In this document: positions 16,523-26,800 of the stretch, in pieces
How positions within the stretch are numbered: the first letter of the stretch is position 1
Layout: the number at the start of each line of letters is the position of its first letter
Assembly: GCA_030040425.1 (NCBI GenBank)
Contig: JASHTS010000061.1
Location: 1 to 64,000, forward strand
Direction: 5' to 3'
DNA: 64,000 nucleotides
DNA from: Acidobacteriaceae bacterium
GTDB taxonomy: Bacteria > Acidobacteriota > Terriglobia > Terriglobales > Acidobacteriaceae
Notes under the pieces: model-generated
The model's input: only the letters and a program-made list of their open reading frames with translations
Told to the model about the DNA's origin: nothing
Databases searched by the model: none
Position numbers and translations under genes: made by a program

Positions 16523-17818
16523 ATGGCTTACGACGCACATGGCAAAGGCCTCCCCGCCGATCTCGGGGCGCCGGCCTTTGTGGACGGCTGGAGAAACCGC
16601 GCCATCCTTGTCGGCCTGATCTTCTCGGCGATTGCGGTGGTTCTGGCCTTCATGGGCCAGTCGCTCGACCCCGAGCATCTGGGCTGGGATCATTTTCTGC
16701 GCGCCTGGGTGCTGGGCCTGATGCTGACCTTCGGCTTTGCCGTCGGCGGGCAGGCTCTGCTGATGGTGCAGTACTGCTCCGGCGGAAAGTATGGGCTTCT
16801 GCTGCGCCGGCCCCTCGAGGCCATGAGCGGCACGCTGCTGCTGGTGGTTCTCTACTGGCTGGTGCCTGTCATTTTCATGAGGCGGCTCTACCTGTGGGCG
16901 AAATTCAGCGATGCCGAGGCGGCGTTCAAAGCCGGGCTGATTACGCAAATGCAGGAGCACTGCATTGAGTTCAAGCGGCCCATGCTCAATCCGGCCGACT
17001 ACATCTGGGTCAGCCTGGTCTGCTTTGCCATCTGGGCGTATTACGCGTGGCGGCTGAACGCGCTCAGCCTGAAACGCGACGCCGAAGGATCGGAAAGAAC
17101 GCCTTACTGGATCAAGAAATTCGAGAACATTTCGGGCATCGGCATTGTGATTTACGCGCTTACCATGACCGCGGTGTCCATTTACTGGGTCATGTCGATG
17201 GACGTGACCTGGTTCTCGACCGTCTATGGGCTGCTCTACCTGGTGGAGCAGGGCTTCCAGGTGCTGGCGTTCGCCATCATCGTCGCCATCGCGCTCTCCA
17301 AGGCCGAGCCGTTCAAGACCCTCCTGCGCCAGAGGGAACAGCACGATCTGGGCAAGCTGGCGTTTGCCTTCGTCATGCTGAATATTTACCTGAACTTCGG
17401 GCAGTTCCTCATCATCTGGTCCGGCAACCTGCCCAACGAGATCAACTGGTATCTGGACCGCATCCGCGGCCACTGGGGCGTGATCATCACCCTCGACTTC
17501 ATCTTCCACTGGCTGGTTCCGTTTACCATGCTGCTCTCGCGCGACATCAAGCGCAACAAGAAGCGGCTGACGCGCGTGTGCCAGTTCATGGTCTTTGCCG
17601 TGGCCTTCAACCAGTTCTGGCTCATCGAGCCGAACTTCAAGGACGCGGCGCGCAATCTGCACTTCAGCTGGGGAATCCTGGAGTACGCGGCCGTGCCGGT
17701 GGCGATGACCGCTTTCTGGGTGGCGTACTTCTGCATCAAGCTCAGGAGCCGCCCGCTGGTTCAAGTGAACGATCCGCATCTCAAGGAGATTCTGGAGCCT
17801 GAACATGCCCACGCATAA
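16523..17818 (+). CDS. actF: Alternative Complex III subunit ActF, NrfD-like membrane protein
   Basis: 431 residues from ATG 16523 with about ten membrane spans. It resembles ActC in overall plan but lacks the same quinol-site residues, as expected for the second NrfD-like subunit. Recognisable blocks include WDHFLRAWVLGLMLTFGFAV and NPADYIWVSLVCFAIWAYY. The stop lies inside the next gene (14-bp overlap), so both are translated together. Confidence 0.92.
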   Translation: MAYDAHGKGLPADLGAPAFVDGWRNRAILVGLIFSAIAVVLAFMGQSLDPEHLGWDHFLRAWVLGLMLTFGFAVGGQALLMVQYCSGGKYGLLLRRPLEAMSGTLLLVVLYWLVPVIFMRRLYLWAKFSDAEAAFKAGLITQMQEHCIEFKRPMLNPADYIWVSLVCFAIWAYYAWRLNALSLKRDAEGSERTPYWIKKFENISGIGIVIYALTMTAVSIYWVMSMDVTWFSTVYGLLYLVEQGFQVLAFAIIVAIALSKAEPFKTLLRQREQHDLGKLAFAFVMLNIYLNFGQFLIIWSGNLPNEINWYLDRIRGHWGVIITLDFIFHWLVPFTMLLSRDIKRNKKRLTRVCQFMVFAVAFNQFWLIEPNFKDAARNLHFSWGILEYAAVPVAMTAFWVAYFCIKLRSRPLVQVNDPHLKEILEPEHAHA

Positions 17819-18446
17819 CCCACACGATCCGGATGCCCGCAAGACGGAAAAGATAGACGCGTCGCTGGGCTACGAGCCGAGCGACGTCAAAGTCAACGGC
17901 ATCCTGGTGTTCCTGGTGGCGATGGGCATTTTTGTCGCGGTGACCGCGCTGACCTGCTACGGCATCGGCGATCTGCTGAATGCGCATTTGAACAAGGAAG
18001 ACGGGCCCAACAACAAATGGACCAAGACGGTGGATATCCGCCAGCTGGGCGACATGCCGTCGAATCCGGAGATGCAGAACAAAATTGCCGAGATCACCCA
18101 GAGCTTTCCCACACCGCGGCTGCAACTGGATAACGGCGAAGAGGACGTTGCCGACCTGCATGCGCGCGAGGACATTCTGCTCGACAACTACACCTGGGTC
18201 GATCAGTCGAAGGGAACGGTGAGGATCCCGATTCGGCAGGCGATGGAGATCATCGCGCAGAAGGGATTGCCGGTGGCGCCGGCGGTGGAGACGCAGCCGC
18301 CCATGATGGGCGACATCCGCCCGGTGGTGACCATGCCGCTGACCGATGGATTTGCGCGCACCTCGTACGAGCAGAATCGGGAGGCAATGGAGTCGACCAT
18401 GGCCGGGCGTTCGGAGCCCGCACACGCGCCGCCGGCGCCGCAGTAA
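17805..18446 (+). CDS. single-span membrane protein of the ACIII/oxidase operon, function unknown
   Basis: 213 residues. One membrane span at about 30-54 (VNGILVFLVAMGIFVAVTALT) follows a short hydrophilic N terminus; the remainder is a periplasmic domain with two conspicuous parts, PRLQLDNGEEDVADLHARED and VDQSKGTVRIPIRQAMEII. The VDQ...GTVRIPI...AM block resembles proteins found beside ACIII or cytochrome oxidase genes in Acidobacteria and relatives. Position between actF and sco suggests an assembly factor or extra subunit linking the two complexes. No cofactor-binding motif is visible. Confidence 0.85.
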   Translation: MPTHNPHDPDARKTEKIDASLGYEPSDVKVNGILVFLVAMGIFVAVTALTCYGIGDLLNAHLNKEDGPNNKWTKTVDIRQLGDMPSNPEMQNKIAEITQSFPTPRLQLDNGEEDVADLHAREDILLDNYTWVDQSKGTVRIPIRQAMEIIAQKGLPVAPAVETQPPMMGDIRPVVTMPLTDGFARTSYEQNREAMESTMAGRSEPAHAPPAPQ

Positions 18447-18496
18447 AAATCCCGGATGGCGGGCGATTTTCGGTGCGGGGAAGAAGGAACGGGGAG

Positions 18497-19426
18497 ATGC
18501 AATGCAGGGAGACAATCCGGGGAATCTGGCCAGGCGCGGCGATTGCCGCAGCGGGCGTCCTTCTGGTTTGTTTTGCTGCGCCGCCATCCCTCTGCGCACA
18601 GGTTTCGAGCTACGGCGATAAATCGGAGGGCCCGGCCAACACCGAGCCCTCCGTGTTGAACGGCGTGGGCATCGATCAACATCTGAATACGCAACTGCCG
18701 CTCAACCTGGTCTTCACCGACGATAGCGGCCACCAGGTTCCGCTGGGCGCCTATTTCGGCAGGAAGCCGGCGATCCTGGCGCTGGTCTACTACCAGTGTC
18801 CGATGCTCTGCTCCGAGGAGCTCGACGGGCTTACCAGCGCGCTGGAGATGGTGCGATTCGTTCCCGGCAAGGACTTCAACATCATCGTGGTCAGCATCGA
18901 TCCCACGGAAGGCACGGCGCTGGCGGCGGCCCGGAAACAGACCTACCTGAAACGATATGGCCGCCCGGAGACCGCGAACGGCTGGCATTTCCTGACCGGA
19001 ACGCAGGCCAATATCGATGCCCTGACGCGCGCGGTGGGCTTCCGCTACGTGAAGATACCCGCGCCAGACGGCAAGCTGACGCAGTTTGCGCACGCCAGTT
19101 CCATCCAGATTGTCACTCCGGAGGGCAAGCTGGCGCAGTACTACATGGGCGTGGAATATTCACCCAAGGATCTGCTGCTGGGACTGGACGAGGCTTCCTC
19201 GAACCGCATCGGCTCGCCGGTGGACAACATTCTCACGTACTGCTATCACTACGATCCCAAAACCAACACGCATTCGCTGATCGTGGCGCGCGTGGTGCAG
19301 CTCGGCGGGCTATTTACGATGCTGATTCTGGGAGGATTCATGACGGTCATGTTCCGCCGCGATTACCTGCAGGAACACGCGGCCGGCGCGGAGAACAGAC
19401 GGGACAGGGAAAAGGTGAACGGATAA
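18497..19426 (+). CDS. SCO1/SenC copper chaperone for cytochrome oxidase CuA
   Basis: 309 residues from ATG 18497, with AGGA eight bases upstream. A signal peptide is followed by a thioredoxin-fold domain carrying the SCO copper site: CPMLC (Cys101, Cys105) and the distal His199 in FAHASSIQIV. A C-terminal membrane span at about 270-290 anchors it in the inner membrane, which is a feature of the SCO variants in such operons. It inserts copper into subunit II, encoded immediately downstream. Confidence 0.93.
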   Translation: MQCRETIRGIWPGAAIAAAGVLLVCFAAPPSLCAQVSSYGDKSEGPANTEPSVLNGVGIDQHLNTQLPLNLVFTDDSGHQVPLGAYFGRKPAILALVYYQCPMLCSEELDGLTSALEMVRFVPGKDFNIIVVSIDPTEGTALAAARKQTYLKRYGRPETANGWHFLTGTQANIDALTRAVGFRYVKIPAPDGKLTQFAHASSIQIVTPEGKLAQYYMGVEYSPKDLLLGLDEASSNRIGSPVDNILTYCYHYDPKTNTHSLIVARVVQLGGLFTMLILGGFMTVMFRRDYLQEHAAGAENRRDREKVNG

Positions 19427-19430
19427 AGGA

Positions 19431-20507
19431 ATGAGCCATATCAGCCCAGTACTTTGGCAATTTCTCGTCAAGTGGTTGACGAACTTCTCGCTGTTTCCTC
19501 CTGAGGCGTCGAAGGTGGCGCCGCAGATGGATGCCCTGTATTTCTTCATGGTGCTGATCAGCCTGGTGGGGCTGACGGTGGTGATTCTGCTGATCGTCAG
19601 CTTTTCCGTTCTCTACAACAAGAAGCGTCATCCCGTAGCCGTCCAGATCGAAGGATCGACGCTGCTCGAAGCCACCTGGACCATCATTCCGCTGGGACTG
19701 TTTCTGATTACCTTTGTCTGGGGTGCGCTGCTCTATTTCCGCATCTACACGCCGCCCGCCAACGCCATGAACATCTACGTCGTGGGCAAGCAGTGGATGT
19801 GGAAGATCGAGCATCCCGGCGGGCAGCATGAGATCGATGCGCTCCACGTACCCATCGGCCGGCCGGTGCAATTGACCATCATCTCGCAGGATGTCTTTCA
19901 TAGCTTTTCCATCCCCGCGTTTCGCGTCAAGCGCGAAGCCATTCCCGGCCGTTACACGTCGGTGTGGTTCGAGGCCACCGTGCCGGGCACGTATCATCTT
20001 TTCTGCACGCAATACTGCGGCACCAACCACTCGCAGATGATCGGCGAAGTGGTCGCCATGAAGCCCGATGACTTCCGGCAGTGGCTGCAGGGCTCAACCA
20101 GCGGCAACTCGCTGGCGCAGGACGGCGAACGGCTGTTTGCCAGCCTGAGCTGCAACGCGTGCCACAATCCGCGCCCCGACTCGCGCGGTCCCAACCTGGT
20201 GGGCATCTACGGCTCGCATCTGACCCTGGCGTCGGGTGAGACGGTCACGGTGGACGACGCCTTTCTGCGCCAGGCAATCCTGAATCCCTCGGAGCACGTC
20301 ACGCCCGGCTACGCGCCCATTATGCCCACTTATCAAGGCCAAATCAGCGAGGAGGGAGTCTTCGCGCTGGTTGAATATCTGAAGCATCTCGACTCCGATT
20401 ATCGTATTCAACAAACTCTGAACACCACCGTATTGCCCGCAGACAACGAGGGCAGTCCGGCGCCGGGAGCCAAAGGGTCCAAAGCGCCGGGGGAGGTTAA
20501 ACAATGA
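19431..20507 (+). CDS. ctaC: cytochrome c oxidase subunit II with fused cytochrome c (caa3 type)
   Basis: 358 residues. Two membrane spans (about 36-62 and 82-104) are followed by the cupredoxin domain with a complete CuA site: His157, Cys192, Cys196, His200 and Met203. A C-terminal cytochrome c domain has CNACH at 241-245 and a likely Met ligand in PIMPTY. The fused heme domain makes this a caa3 oxidase that can take electrons directly from ACIII without a soluble cytochrome c. Stop overlaps ctaD by ATGA. Confidence 0.96.
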   Translation: MSHISPVLWQFLVKWLTNFSLFPPEASKVAPQMDALYFFMVLISLVGLTVVILLIVSFSVLYNKKRHPVAVQIEGSTLLEATWTIIPLGLFLITFVWGALLYFRIYTPPANAMNIYVVGKQWMWKIEHPGGQHEIDALHVPIGRPVQLTIISQDVFHSFSIPAFRVKREAIPGRYTSVWFEATVPGTYHLFCTQYCGTNHSQMIGEVVAMKPDDFRQWLQGSTSGNSLAQDGERLFASLSCNACHNPRPDSRGPNLVGIYGSHLTLASGETVTVDDAFLRQAILNPSEHVTPGYAPIMPTYQGQISEEGVFALVEYLKHLDSDYRIQQTLNTTVLPADNEGSPAPGAKGSKAPGEVKQ

Positions 20508-22168
20508 GCGCCGCCACGATTGTGACTCTTCCCGATCAGGCCACGGCCCGGATCCCGAAGATGAACTTCCTGACCAAAGAGAATGGTCTGCTGAGCTGGC
20601 TGCTGACCGGGGACCATAAGCGGATTGCCACACTTTATCTCATCTCGATTACCTTCTTCTTCTTTATTGGAGGAGCTCTCGCCGGGCTGATCCGCCTGGA
20701 GCTGCTGACGCCGCAAAACGATCTGGTGGCCGCCGATACCTATAACAAGCTGTTCTCCATGCACGGCCTCATCATGGTGTTCTTCTTTCTTGTGCCCAGC
20801 GTGCCGGCCACCATCGGAAACTTCCTGATGCCCATGATGGTGGGGGCCAAGGACCTGGCGCTGCCCAAGATCAACCTGCTCAGCTGGTACCTCTACGTGA
20901 TCGGCGGGCTGATGATGCTCTGGACCATGTGCGTGGGCGGCGTGGATACCGGCTGGACCTTCACCACACCGCTCTCCACGCATTATCTGAACACGCACGT
21001 GGTCTCCGCCGCCATGTCGGTGTTCGTGGCCGGGTTCAGCTCCATTCTCACCGGGCTGAATTTTATCGTGACCATTCACAAGATGCGCTGCCCCGGCATG
21101 ACCTGGTTCCGGCTGCCGCTGTTCGTCTGGTCGAACTATGCGGCATCGATCCTCATGGTGCTGGGCACGCCGGTGCTGGCCATCACGCTGACCCTGGTTG
21201 CTCTGGAACGCATCTTCCACATCGGCGTCTTCGATCCGGCCTTCGGCGGCGATCCGCTGCTGTTCCAGCATTTGTTCTGGTTTTATTCGCATCCGGCCGT
21301 CTACATCATGATTCTGCCCGGTTTCGGCGTCATCTCCGAGGTGATCTCCACCTTCAGCCGCAAACGCGTCTTCGGCTATACGGCGGTTGCGTTTTCTTCC
21401 GTGGCCATCGCCGTTTTCGGCTTCTTCGTCTGGGCTCACCACATGTTCATCATGGGCATCTCGAACTACTCGGCGCTGGTGTTCTCGCTGCTCACCATGC
21501 TGGTTGCGGTGCCCTCGGCCATCAAAATCTACAACTGGGCCTTCACCCTCTATAAAGGCTCCATCACCTTCGAAACGCCGATGCTCTACGCCATCGGCTT
21601 CATGGGCCTGTTTACCATCGGCGGGCTCACCGGCGTTTTCCTGGGCGCCACGGGCACCGATATTCACCTCACCGAGACCTATTTCGTGGTGGCGCACTTC
21701 CACTTCGTGATGGTGGGCGGCATGCTGATGTCGTTCCTTGCGGGCATTCACTTCTGGTGGCCCAAATGGACCGGCCGCATGTATCCCGAGAAGATATCGC
21801 AACTGGCCGCGCTGACCACCTTCATCGGATTCAATCTCACCTTCTTCCCGCAGTTCATCCTGGGCACCCTGGGTATGCCGCGGCGCTATGCGGCCTACCC
21901 GCCGGAGTTCCAGGTGCTCAACGTCTTCTCGACCGCGGGCGCCACGGTGCTGGGCATCGGCTATCTGCTGCCCATTCTCTACCTGACGTGGAGCCTCAAA
22001 TATGGCGCCATTGCCGGAGACAATCCCTGGCACGCGACCGGTCTCGAATGGCAGACGCAGTCGCCTCCGTTGACCGAAAACTTTCCCGAGATTCCTATCA
22101 TGGATCACGAAGCGTACGACTACGAGTGGCTGGAACGCATGGAACGGAAAGAGGTAGCCAGTGTCTGA
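20504..22168 (+). CDS. ctaD: cytochrome c oxidase subunit I, A2-type heme-copper oxygen reductase
   Basis: 554 residues with twelve membrane spans. Heme and CuB ligands are present: His87, His263, His312, His313, His398 and His400. In the motif usually written HPEVY the Glu is replaced by Ala (HPAVY, Ala265), but the two residues before HP are Tyr261-Ser262. The YSHP motif defines A2-type proton-pumping oxidases such as the Rhodothermus marinus caa3 enzyme, so the change is a class mark and not damage. N106 and D117 in the [13 protein letters not shown] stretch belong to the D-channel entrance region. Confidence 0.97.
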   Translation: MSAATIVTLPDQATARIPKMNFLTKENGLLSWLLTGDHKRIATLYLISITFFFFIGGALAGLIRLELLTPQNDLVAADTYNKLFSMHGLIMVFFFLVPSVPATIGNFLMPMMVGAKDLALPKINLLSWYLYVIGGLMMLWTMCVGGVDTGWTFTTPLSTHYLNTHVVSAAMSVFVAGFSSILTGLNFIVTIHKMRCPGMTWFRLPLFVWSNYAASILMVLGTPVLAITLTLVALERIFHIGVFDPAFGGDPLLFQHLFWFYSHPAVYIMILPGFGVISEVISTFSRKRVFGYTAVAFSSVAIAVFGFFVWAHHMFIMGISNYSALVFSLLTMLVAVPSAIKIYNWAFTLYKGSITFETPMLYAIGFMGLFTIGGLTGVFLGATGTDIHLTETYFVVAHFHFVMVGGMLMSFLAGIHFWWPKWTGRMYPEKISQLAALTTFIGFNLTFFPQFILGTLGMPRRYAAYPPEFQVLNVFSTAGATVLGIGYLLPILYLTWSLKYGAIAGDNPWHATGLEWQTQSPPLTENFPEIPIMDHEAYDYEWLERMERKEVASV

Positions 22169-22922
22169 TAGCACGGCAATCGCGCAAGGCGCCTCGGCCG
22201 GAGCGGCCCCGCACGGGGAGCACCCGTCCTACCAGCGCCATCACTTCGAAACCGTGGGCCAGCAGTTCGACGCCACCAACTTCGCCATGTGGATCTTCCT
22301 GCTCACCGAAGTGATGTTCTTCGGCGGCCTCTTCACCTCGTACCTGATCATGCGCAACTGGTACTATCGGGCCTTTGTCGAAGGCTCGCATCAGTTGAGC
22401 ATCTTGTGGGGCACCGCCAACACCACGGTCCTCATCATTTCCAGCTTCACCATGGCCATGGCCGTATGGTCGGCGCAGATGCGGCGCAAAGGGGCGCTGC
22501 TTCTCTTTCTCGGCCTCACCTTTCTGCTGGGCATAGCCTTCCTGGGCATCAAGGGCATCGAGTGGCACGAGAAATGGGTGAAGCATCACGTGCCTGGAAT
22601 CCACCAGTACAGCGAGCAGGCCTTCCTGAACCCGGCATCCGATCCGGAGGTATTCAAGGAGTATCACGACAAGCCCTTATCGCCGGGAATGGCGCAGAAG
22701 ACCGAGGAGTATTTCTTTCTCTATTTCGCTATGACCGGCATGCACGCGCTGCACATGGTCATCGGCGTCTGCCTGCTGGTGTACATTTTCATCCGCGCCC
22801 GAACCGGCGCTTACACCAACGGGCATTTTACTTTCGTTGAGAACTTCGGGCTTTACTGGCACTTCGTCGACATCATCTGGATATTCCTGTACCCGCTGCT
22901 TTACCTGATCAGCCGTTATTGA
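22161..22922 (+). CDS. ctaE: cytochrome c oxidase subunit III
   Basis: 253 residues, GTG start inside the end of ctaD (8-bp overlap) with AAAGAGG upstream. Five membrane spans, with the family segments [18 protein letters not shown] and the C-terminal [16 protein letters not shown]. It stabilises subunit I. A 60-residue hydrophilic insertion (about 125-180) lies between spans 3 and 4. Confidence 0.95.
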   Translation: MSDSTAIAQGASAGAAPHGEHPSYQRHHFETVGQQFDATNFAMWIFLLTEVMFFGGLFTSYLIMRNWYYRAFVEGSHQLSILWGTANTTVLIISSFTMAMAVWSAQMRRKGALLLFLGLTFLLGIAFLGIKGIEWHEKWVKHHVPGIHQYSEQAFLNPASDPEVFKEYHDKPLSPGMAQKTEEYFFLYFAMTGMHALHMVIGVCLLVYIFIRARTGAYTNGHFTFVENFGLYWHFVDIIWIFLYPLLYLISRY

Positions 22923-22934
22923 AGGGATAAGGGC

Positions 22935-23315
22935 ATGAGCGAACCGAACGCACACAACGAGCAGGGCGCAGAGCACGAGCCGCACATTGTCAGCCCCGGC
23001 ACCTACGCCATCATTCTCCTGGTCCTGCTCGTGGCCACCGCGACCACTTGCGGTATGTCGTATATCGACCTGGGCGAATGGCATATCGCGATCAATCTCT
23101 TTGGCTGGCACGTCGGCACCACTCTCTTCTGGAATCCCGTGGTTGCTCTCGCCATCGCCTGCACCAAGATGACCCTGGTGGTGCTGTTTTTCATGCACAT
23201 CAAGTACAGCTCCAAGTTGACCAAGCTCACCGTAATCAGCGGCTTCTTCATCTTTCTTGGACTGATCAGCATGACGCTGGCCGACTACGTGAGCCGCGCC
23301 TGGGGACGGTGGTAG
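22935..23315 (+). CDS. ctaF: cytochrome c oxidase subunit IV (prokaryotic type)
   Basis: 126 residues with three hydrophobic spans (about 23-43, 59-84 and 91-113). The segment KMTLVVLFFMHIKYSSKLTKL matches prokaryotic COX4/CtaF. Last gene of the operon, thirteen bases after ctaE, and followed by a strong terminator. Confidence 0.92.
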   Translation: MSEPNAHNEQGAEHEPHIVSPGTYAIILLVLLVATATTCGMSYIDLGEWHIAINLFGWHVGTTLFWNPVVALAIACTKMTLVVLFFMHIKYSSKLTKLTVISGFFIFLGLISMTLADYVSRAWGRW

Positions 23316-23330
23316 GGAGGCAGGGGTCAG
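23314..23330. repeat. short tandem repeat beginning in the ctaF stop codon
   Basis: AGGGAGGC then AGGGGTC then AG, the first A being the second base of the TAG stop. Short member of the same family as the repeats at 29246 and 35134, which also begin inside a TAG stop. Confidence 0.55.
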
Positions 23331-23339
23331 TGAACAGCC

Positions 23340-23364
23340 AAGGCCGCCGGCGGGCGGCCTTTTT
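23340..23364 (+). terminator. intrinsic terminator of the ACIII/oxidase operon
   Basis: AGGCCGCC (23341-23348), loop GGCG, GGCGGCCT (23353-23360), then TTTT. Perfect 8-bp GC stem followed at once by a T run, 25 bases after the last oxidase gene. Confidence 0.92.
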
Positions 23365-23411
23365 CGTTCCTCTTGGTGGCAGGATGAATTCCGGCTTGAA
23401 CTTACGCGAAT

Positions 23412-23627
23412 CTACCGGATGGAGGCGGCGTCCAGCGGCCGAGGGCGAAAGATGAGCCATGCGATCAAGCCCCAGGGAAAGAAGAGCACGGCCGCCAGCA
23501 CCACCCACACCGGAGATTTCCCGCGGCGCCGCGCATCTCTCACGCAGAATCGGACATACGCAATCAGCGCCAACAAGAGCGCGCCCACGATCGCGACGAG
23601 TAAGAAACCACCCACTAAGCCATTCAT
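23412..23627 (-). CDS. small two-span membrane protein (PLD-nuclease N-terminal-like)
   Basis: 71 residues from the ATG at 23627 (MNGLVGGFLLVAIVGALLL). Two hydrophobic spans are joined by a basic loop with RDARRRGKSPVW; the end is FFPWGLIAWLIFRPRP. That two-span plan with a basic loop and aromatic second helix is like the cardiolipin-synthase N-terminal module. No catalytic domain is attached. The open frame runs upstream but that part is not convincing. Confidence 0.7.
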   Translation of the reverse strand: MNGLVGGFLLVAIVGALLLALIAYVRFCVRDARRRGKSPVWVVLAAVLFFPWGLIAWLIFRPRPLDAASIR

Positions 23628-23898
23628 CAGGGTCCATCCTCGATGGATTAGATTATGCCTGAGATATCCGGCGCCCCACCGAACCATTTCGGGCGGGGCC
23701 CGGTCGCGGCGGGGACGCTCGATCGGATTGTGCCCGTGGCCCGCGAGTTCGATAAAAGAAAACTTATTCTCCGGTGTCAAAAGCTGTCCTATAATGGGTC
23801 ACAATTTCAATCCCGGAAACTGATGCCTTTCTCTTAGCGAAATCCTGTCGATTCCGCGGCGCTCCCCATTGGAAGATTTTCATGAACGATCTTCATGA

Positions 23899-26800
23899 AT
23901 GGGGAAGGCCGGTTTCGGGATGCGGACGCGCGCGGCCATTGCGGCACGGAAAACAGTTGCGAGCCGGCCGGTGCGGCTGGAGCGCGGGAGGCGCGAGGGC
24001 CGCAAGCGCCGGCGAGGCGCTTCCCTGGCCATTCCGCTGACGTTGGCGTTCATCGCAGCAGAGCTTGTGCCGGTCTCTCCGCACCTGGCGGCGCAGGCGA
24101 AAGCAGCGCTCTCTTCGGCTCAACCGGCAGCGGCGCAAAACCAGGCCGCCGTTCCGCCGCGCGTGGCCGCGGCCCAGCGGTTCCTGACGGAGCGAGGCTG
24201 GAAACCGGGGCGGCGGCCGGCGACGCGGCGTGCGCGTGCCGAGGGAACCGCGATGCCGGCGCAGACCGGTGGCACGGCCAGCTGGCAGCCATTGGGGCCG
24301 GCGGCGGTGCTTACGCCAAGTTATGGACTCGTCACCGGGCGCGTGGCCGCGCTGGCGCTCGATCCTTCGGATGCAACCGGCAACCATCTCTTTCTGGGAA
24401 CCACGGGCGGCGGCGTGTGGGCGGCAAGCAATGCCGCGGCGTCCGATCCGTCGACCGTTGTCTTTGCCCCGCTCACCGACGAGGTGAATGCGCTCTCCGG
24501 CGCCTTTGACGCCTCCATCAGTATCGGCGCGCTCACCGTTCAGCCCGGAGGCACGGGCGTGATCCTGGCCGGTACGGGCGATCCCAACGACATTCTCGAC
24601 TCCTACTACGGAGCAGGCATTCTGCGCTCGACCGACGGCGGCGCCACCTGGACGCTGATCCAGGAGACCCGCGATGCCGAAGACGGCCTGAGCCTGCAGG
24701 ATTGGAGCTTCGTCGGTGAGGGTTTCGCCGGGTTCGCGTGGAGCACGGCGAGCCCGTCGATCGTGGTGGCCGCTGTCTCCCAGGCCTACGAAGGCACGCT
24801 GGTGAACGCGGACCAGCCCAATCTGAGCTACGAAGGGCTCTATTACTCGACCGACAGCGGCGCCACCTGGCACCTGGCCACCATTACCGATGGAAGCGGA
24901 GAGGATGTGCAGGGTCCGCTCGACGCGTTCGCTGAGCCGGACGGCAATGCGGCCACGGCTGTCGTGTGGAACCCGGTGCGCCAGCTATTTGTGGCCGCAG
25001 TGCGCTACCACGGCTACTATAGCTCGCCTGACGGCGTCACCTGGACGCGCCTGGCATCGCAACCCGGCGCGGGTTTGAGCGCGCAGCTCTGCCCCAACAA
25101 CCTGGGCGCTACGGGGTCGATCGCCTGCCCCATCTTTCGCGGCGCGCTGGCCGTGAATCCCGTTACCGGCGATACCTTTGCGTGGACGGTGGACCTCAAC
25201 AACCAGGATCAGGGCCTTTGGCAGGACCTGTGCAGCCTGAGCGGAAGCGCGTGCGGCAACGCGGCCATCACCTTTGCGCAGCAGTGGAGCACTGCGGCAC
25301 TTGAGGTAAGCACGCTTCAGGGAGCGGTGACCATCCCCGACGGCAATTACAATCTCACGCTGGCAGCTGTTCCTTCGGCCCAGGACACCCTGGTGCTGGC
25401 CGGCGACAACGATCTGTGGAAGTGCAGCCTGGCCGCAGGCTGCGCCTGGCGCAACACCACCAACGCCGCCACCTGCATGAGCGCCCAGGTGGGCGCCTAC
25501 CAGCATGCCCTGGCGTGGAACGCAGCCAACCCACTCGAAGTCTTCCTGGGCAACGACAGCGGGCTGTGGCGATCGCTCGACGCGATCGGAGAAACGGGAG
25601 AGCCCTGTGCGTCCACTGACTCCGCGCACTTTGAGAACCTGAACGGCGGCCTCGGCTCGCTGGCCGAGGTGGTGAGCCTTTCTCCCGTGCCGTCGACGCC
25701 GTACACGTTGATGGCCGGCCTGGGCGTGAATGGAACCGCCGGCGTGAAGAGTGGCGCGGCCACAGCCGACTGGCCCCAGATCCTGGGCGGTTACGGAGGC
25801 CCGGTCGCGATCGACCCCAGCAACAGCAACAACTGGTACGTGAACGCGGAAGCCGGCGTCTCGATTTACCTTTGTGCGCAAACCGCGGCGTGCGCGCCGT
25901 CCGATTTCGGGTCGAGCCCGGTGGTGACCGATGCGGACGTGAACCTGCCGCCCGGCGAAATGCCCGTGCCCGCTCCGTTTCTCGTCGACCCGCTCGACTC
26001 CACGAAACTGCTCATCGCTACCTGCCAGCTATGGCGCGGTCCCGCGAACGGCGTGGGGTGGAGCGCGAGCAACGCAATGACGCCAATCCTCGACAGCGGC
26101 GCGACCGATGCGCAGTGCAGCGGAGACGCCCTGATCCGCTCCATCTCCGCGGTGCCGCTTGCCGGCGGAGCCGAAATTGTTTACCTGGGAATGTACGGGG
26201 TCGACGACGGCGGATCGATTCTGCCCGGCCATGTGCTGAGCGTGCTCATTAACCCCTCCAGCAGCGCTGCGCCGGTGGTGACCGATCTGACACTCGATCC
26301 GGTGGTGAATGCGGCGCAATCGCTGAACTACTACGGGCTCGATATCTCGAGCGTGTATGCCGATCCGCACGATACGACAGGCAATACCGTCTACGTAACC
26401 GTGGAAGGCATCGCCGACACGGCCGAAGACGTGCAGACCGTCTATCAGTCGACCGATGGCGGCGCGCACTGGACCGACATCGTGGCCAACCTTCCCCTGG
26501 CGCCCGCGAACAGCCTGGTCGTCGATCCCGGAAACGCCGGCGTTGTTTATGTGGCCACGGACCTGGGAGTCTACTTTACGACCAATGTGTCGAGCTGTGG
26601 CTCGGCGCCCTACGTCTGCTGGTCGCCGTTCGGGGCCGGGCTGCCGGAAGCACCGGCAGTTGGGCTGAGCGCGACGCCGGCCAGTGCAACGGCGCAGGTG
26701 CTCCTGGCCGCGACCTATGGACGCGGCATCTGGCAGACACCGCTGTGGAGCGCGGGCACGGGCGTGACGACGGCGACGGCGACGCCCGCTTCTCTCACCT

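Noticed and set aside
15761-17842. 693-codon open frame on the minus strand
   Set aside because: Antisense to actE and actF; no domain is recognisable and the plus-strand genes are clear.
20504-22168. Loss of the key Glu in subunit I taken as an inactive oxidase
   Set aside because: The Tyr-Ser pair before HP marks the A2 type, in which this replacement is normal; all heme and copper ligands are present.
20408-22174. 588-codon open frame on the minus strand
   Set aside because: Antisense to ctaD, His/Glu/Gly-rich nonsense composition.
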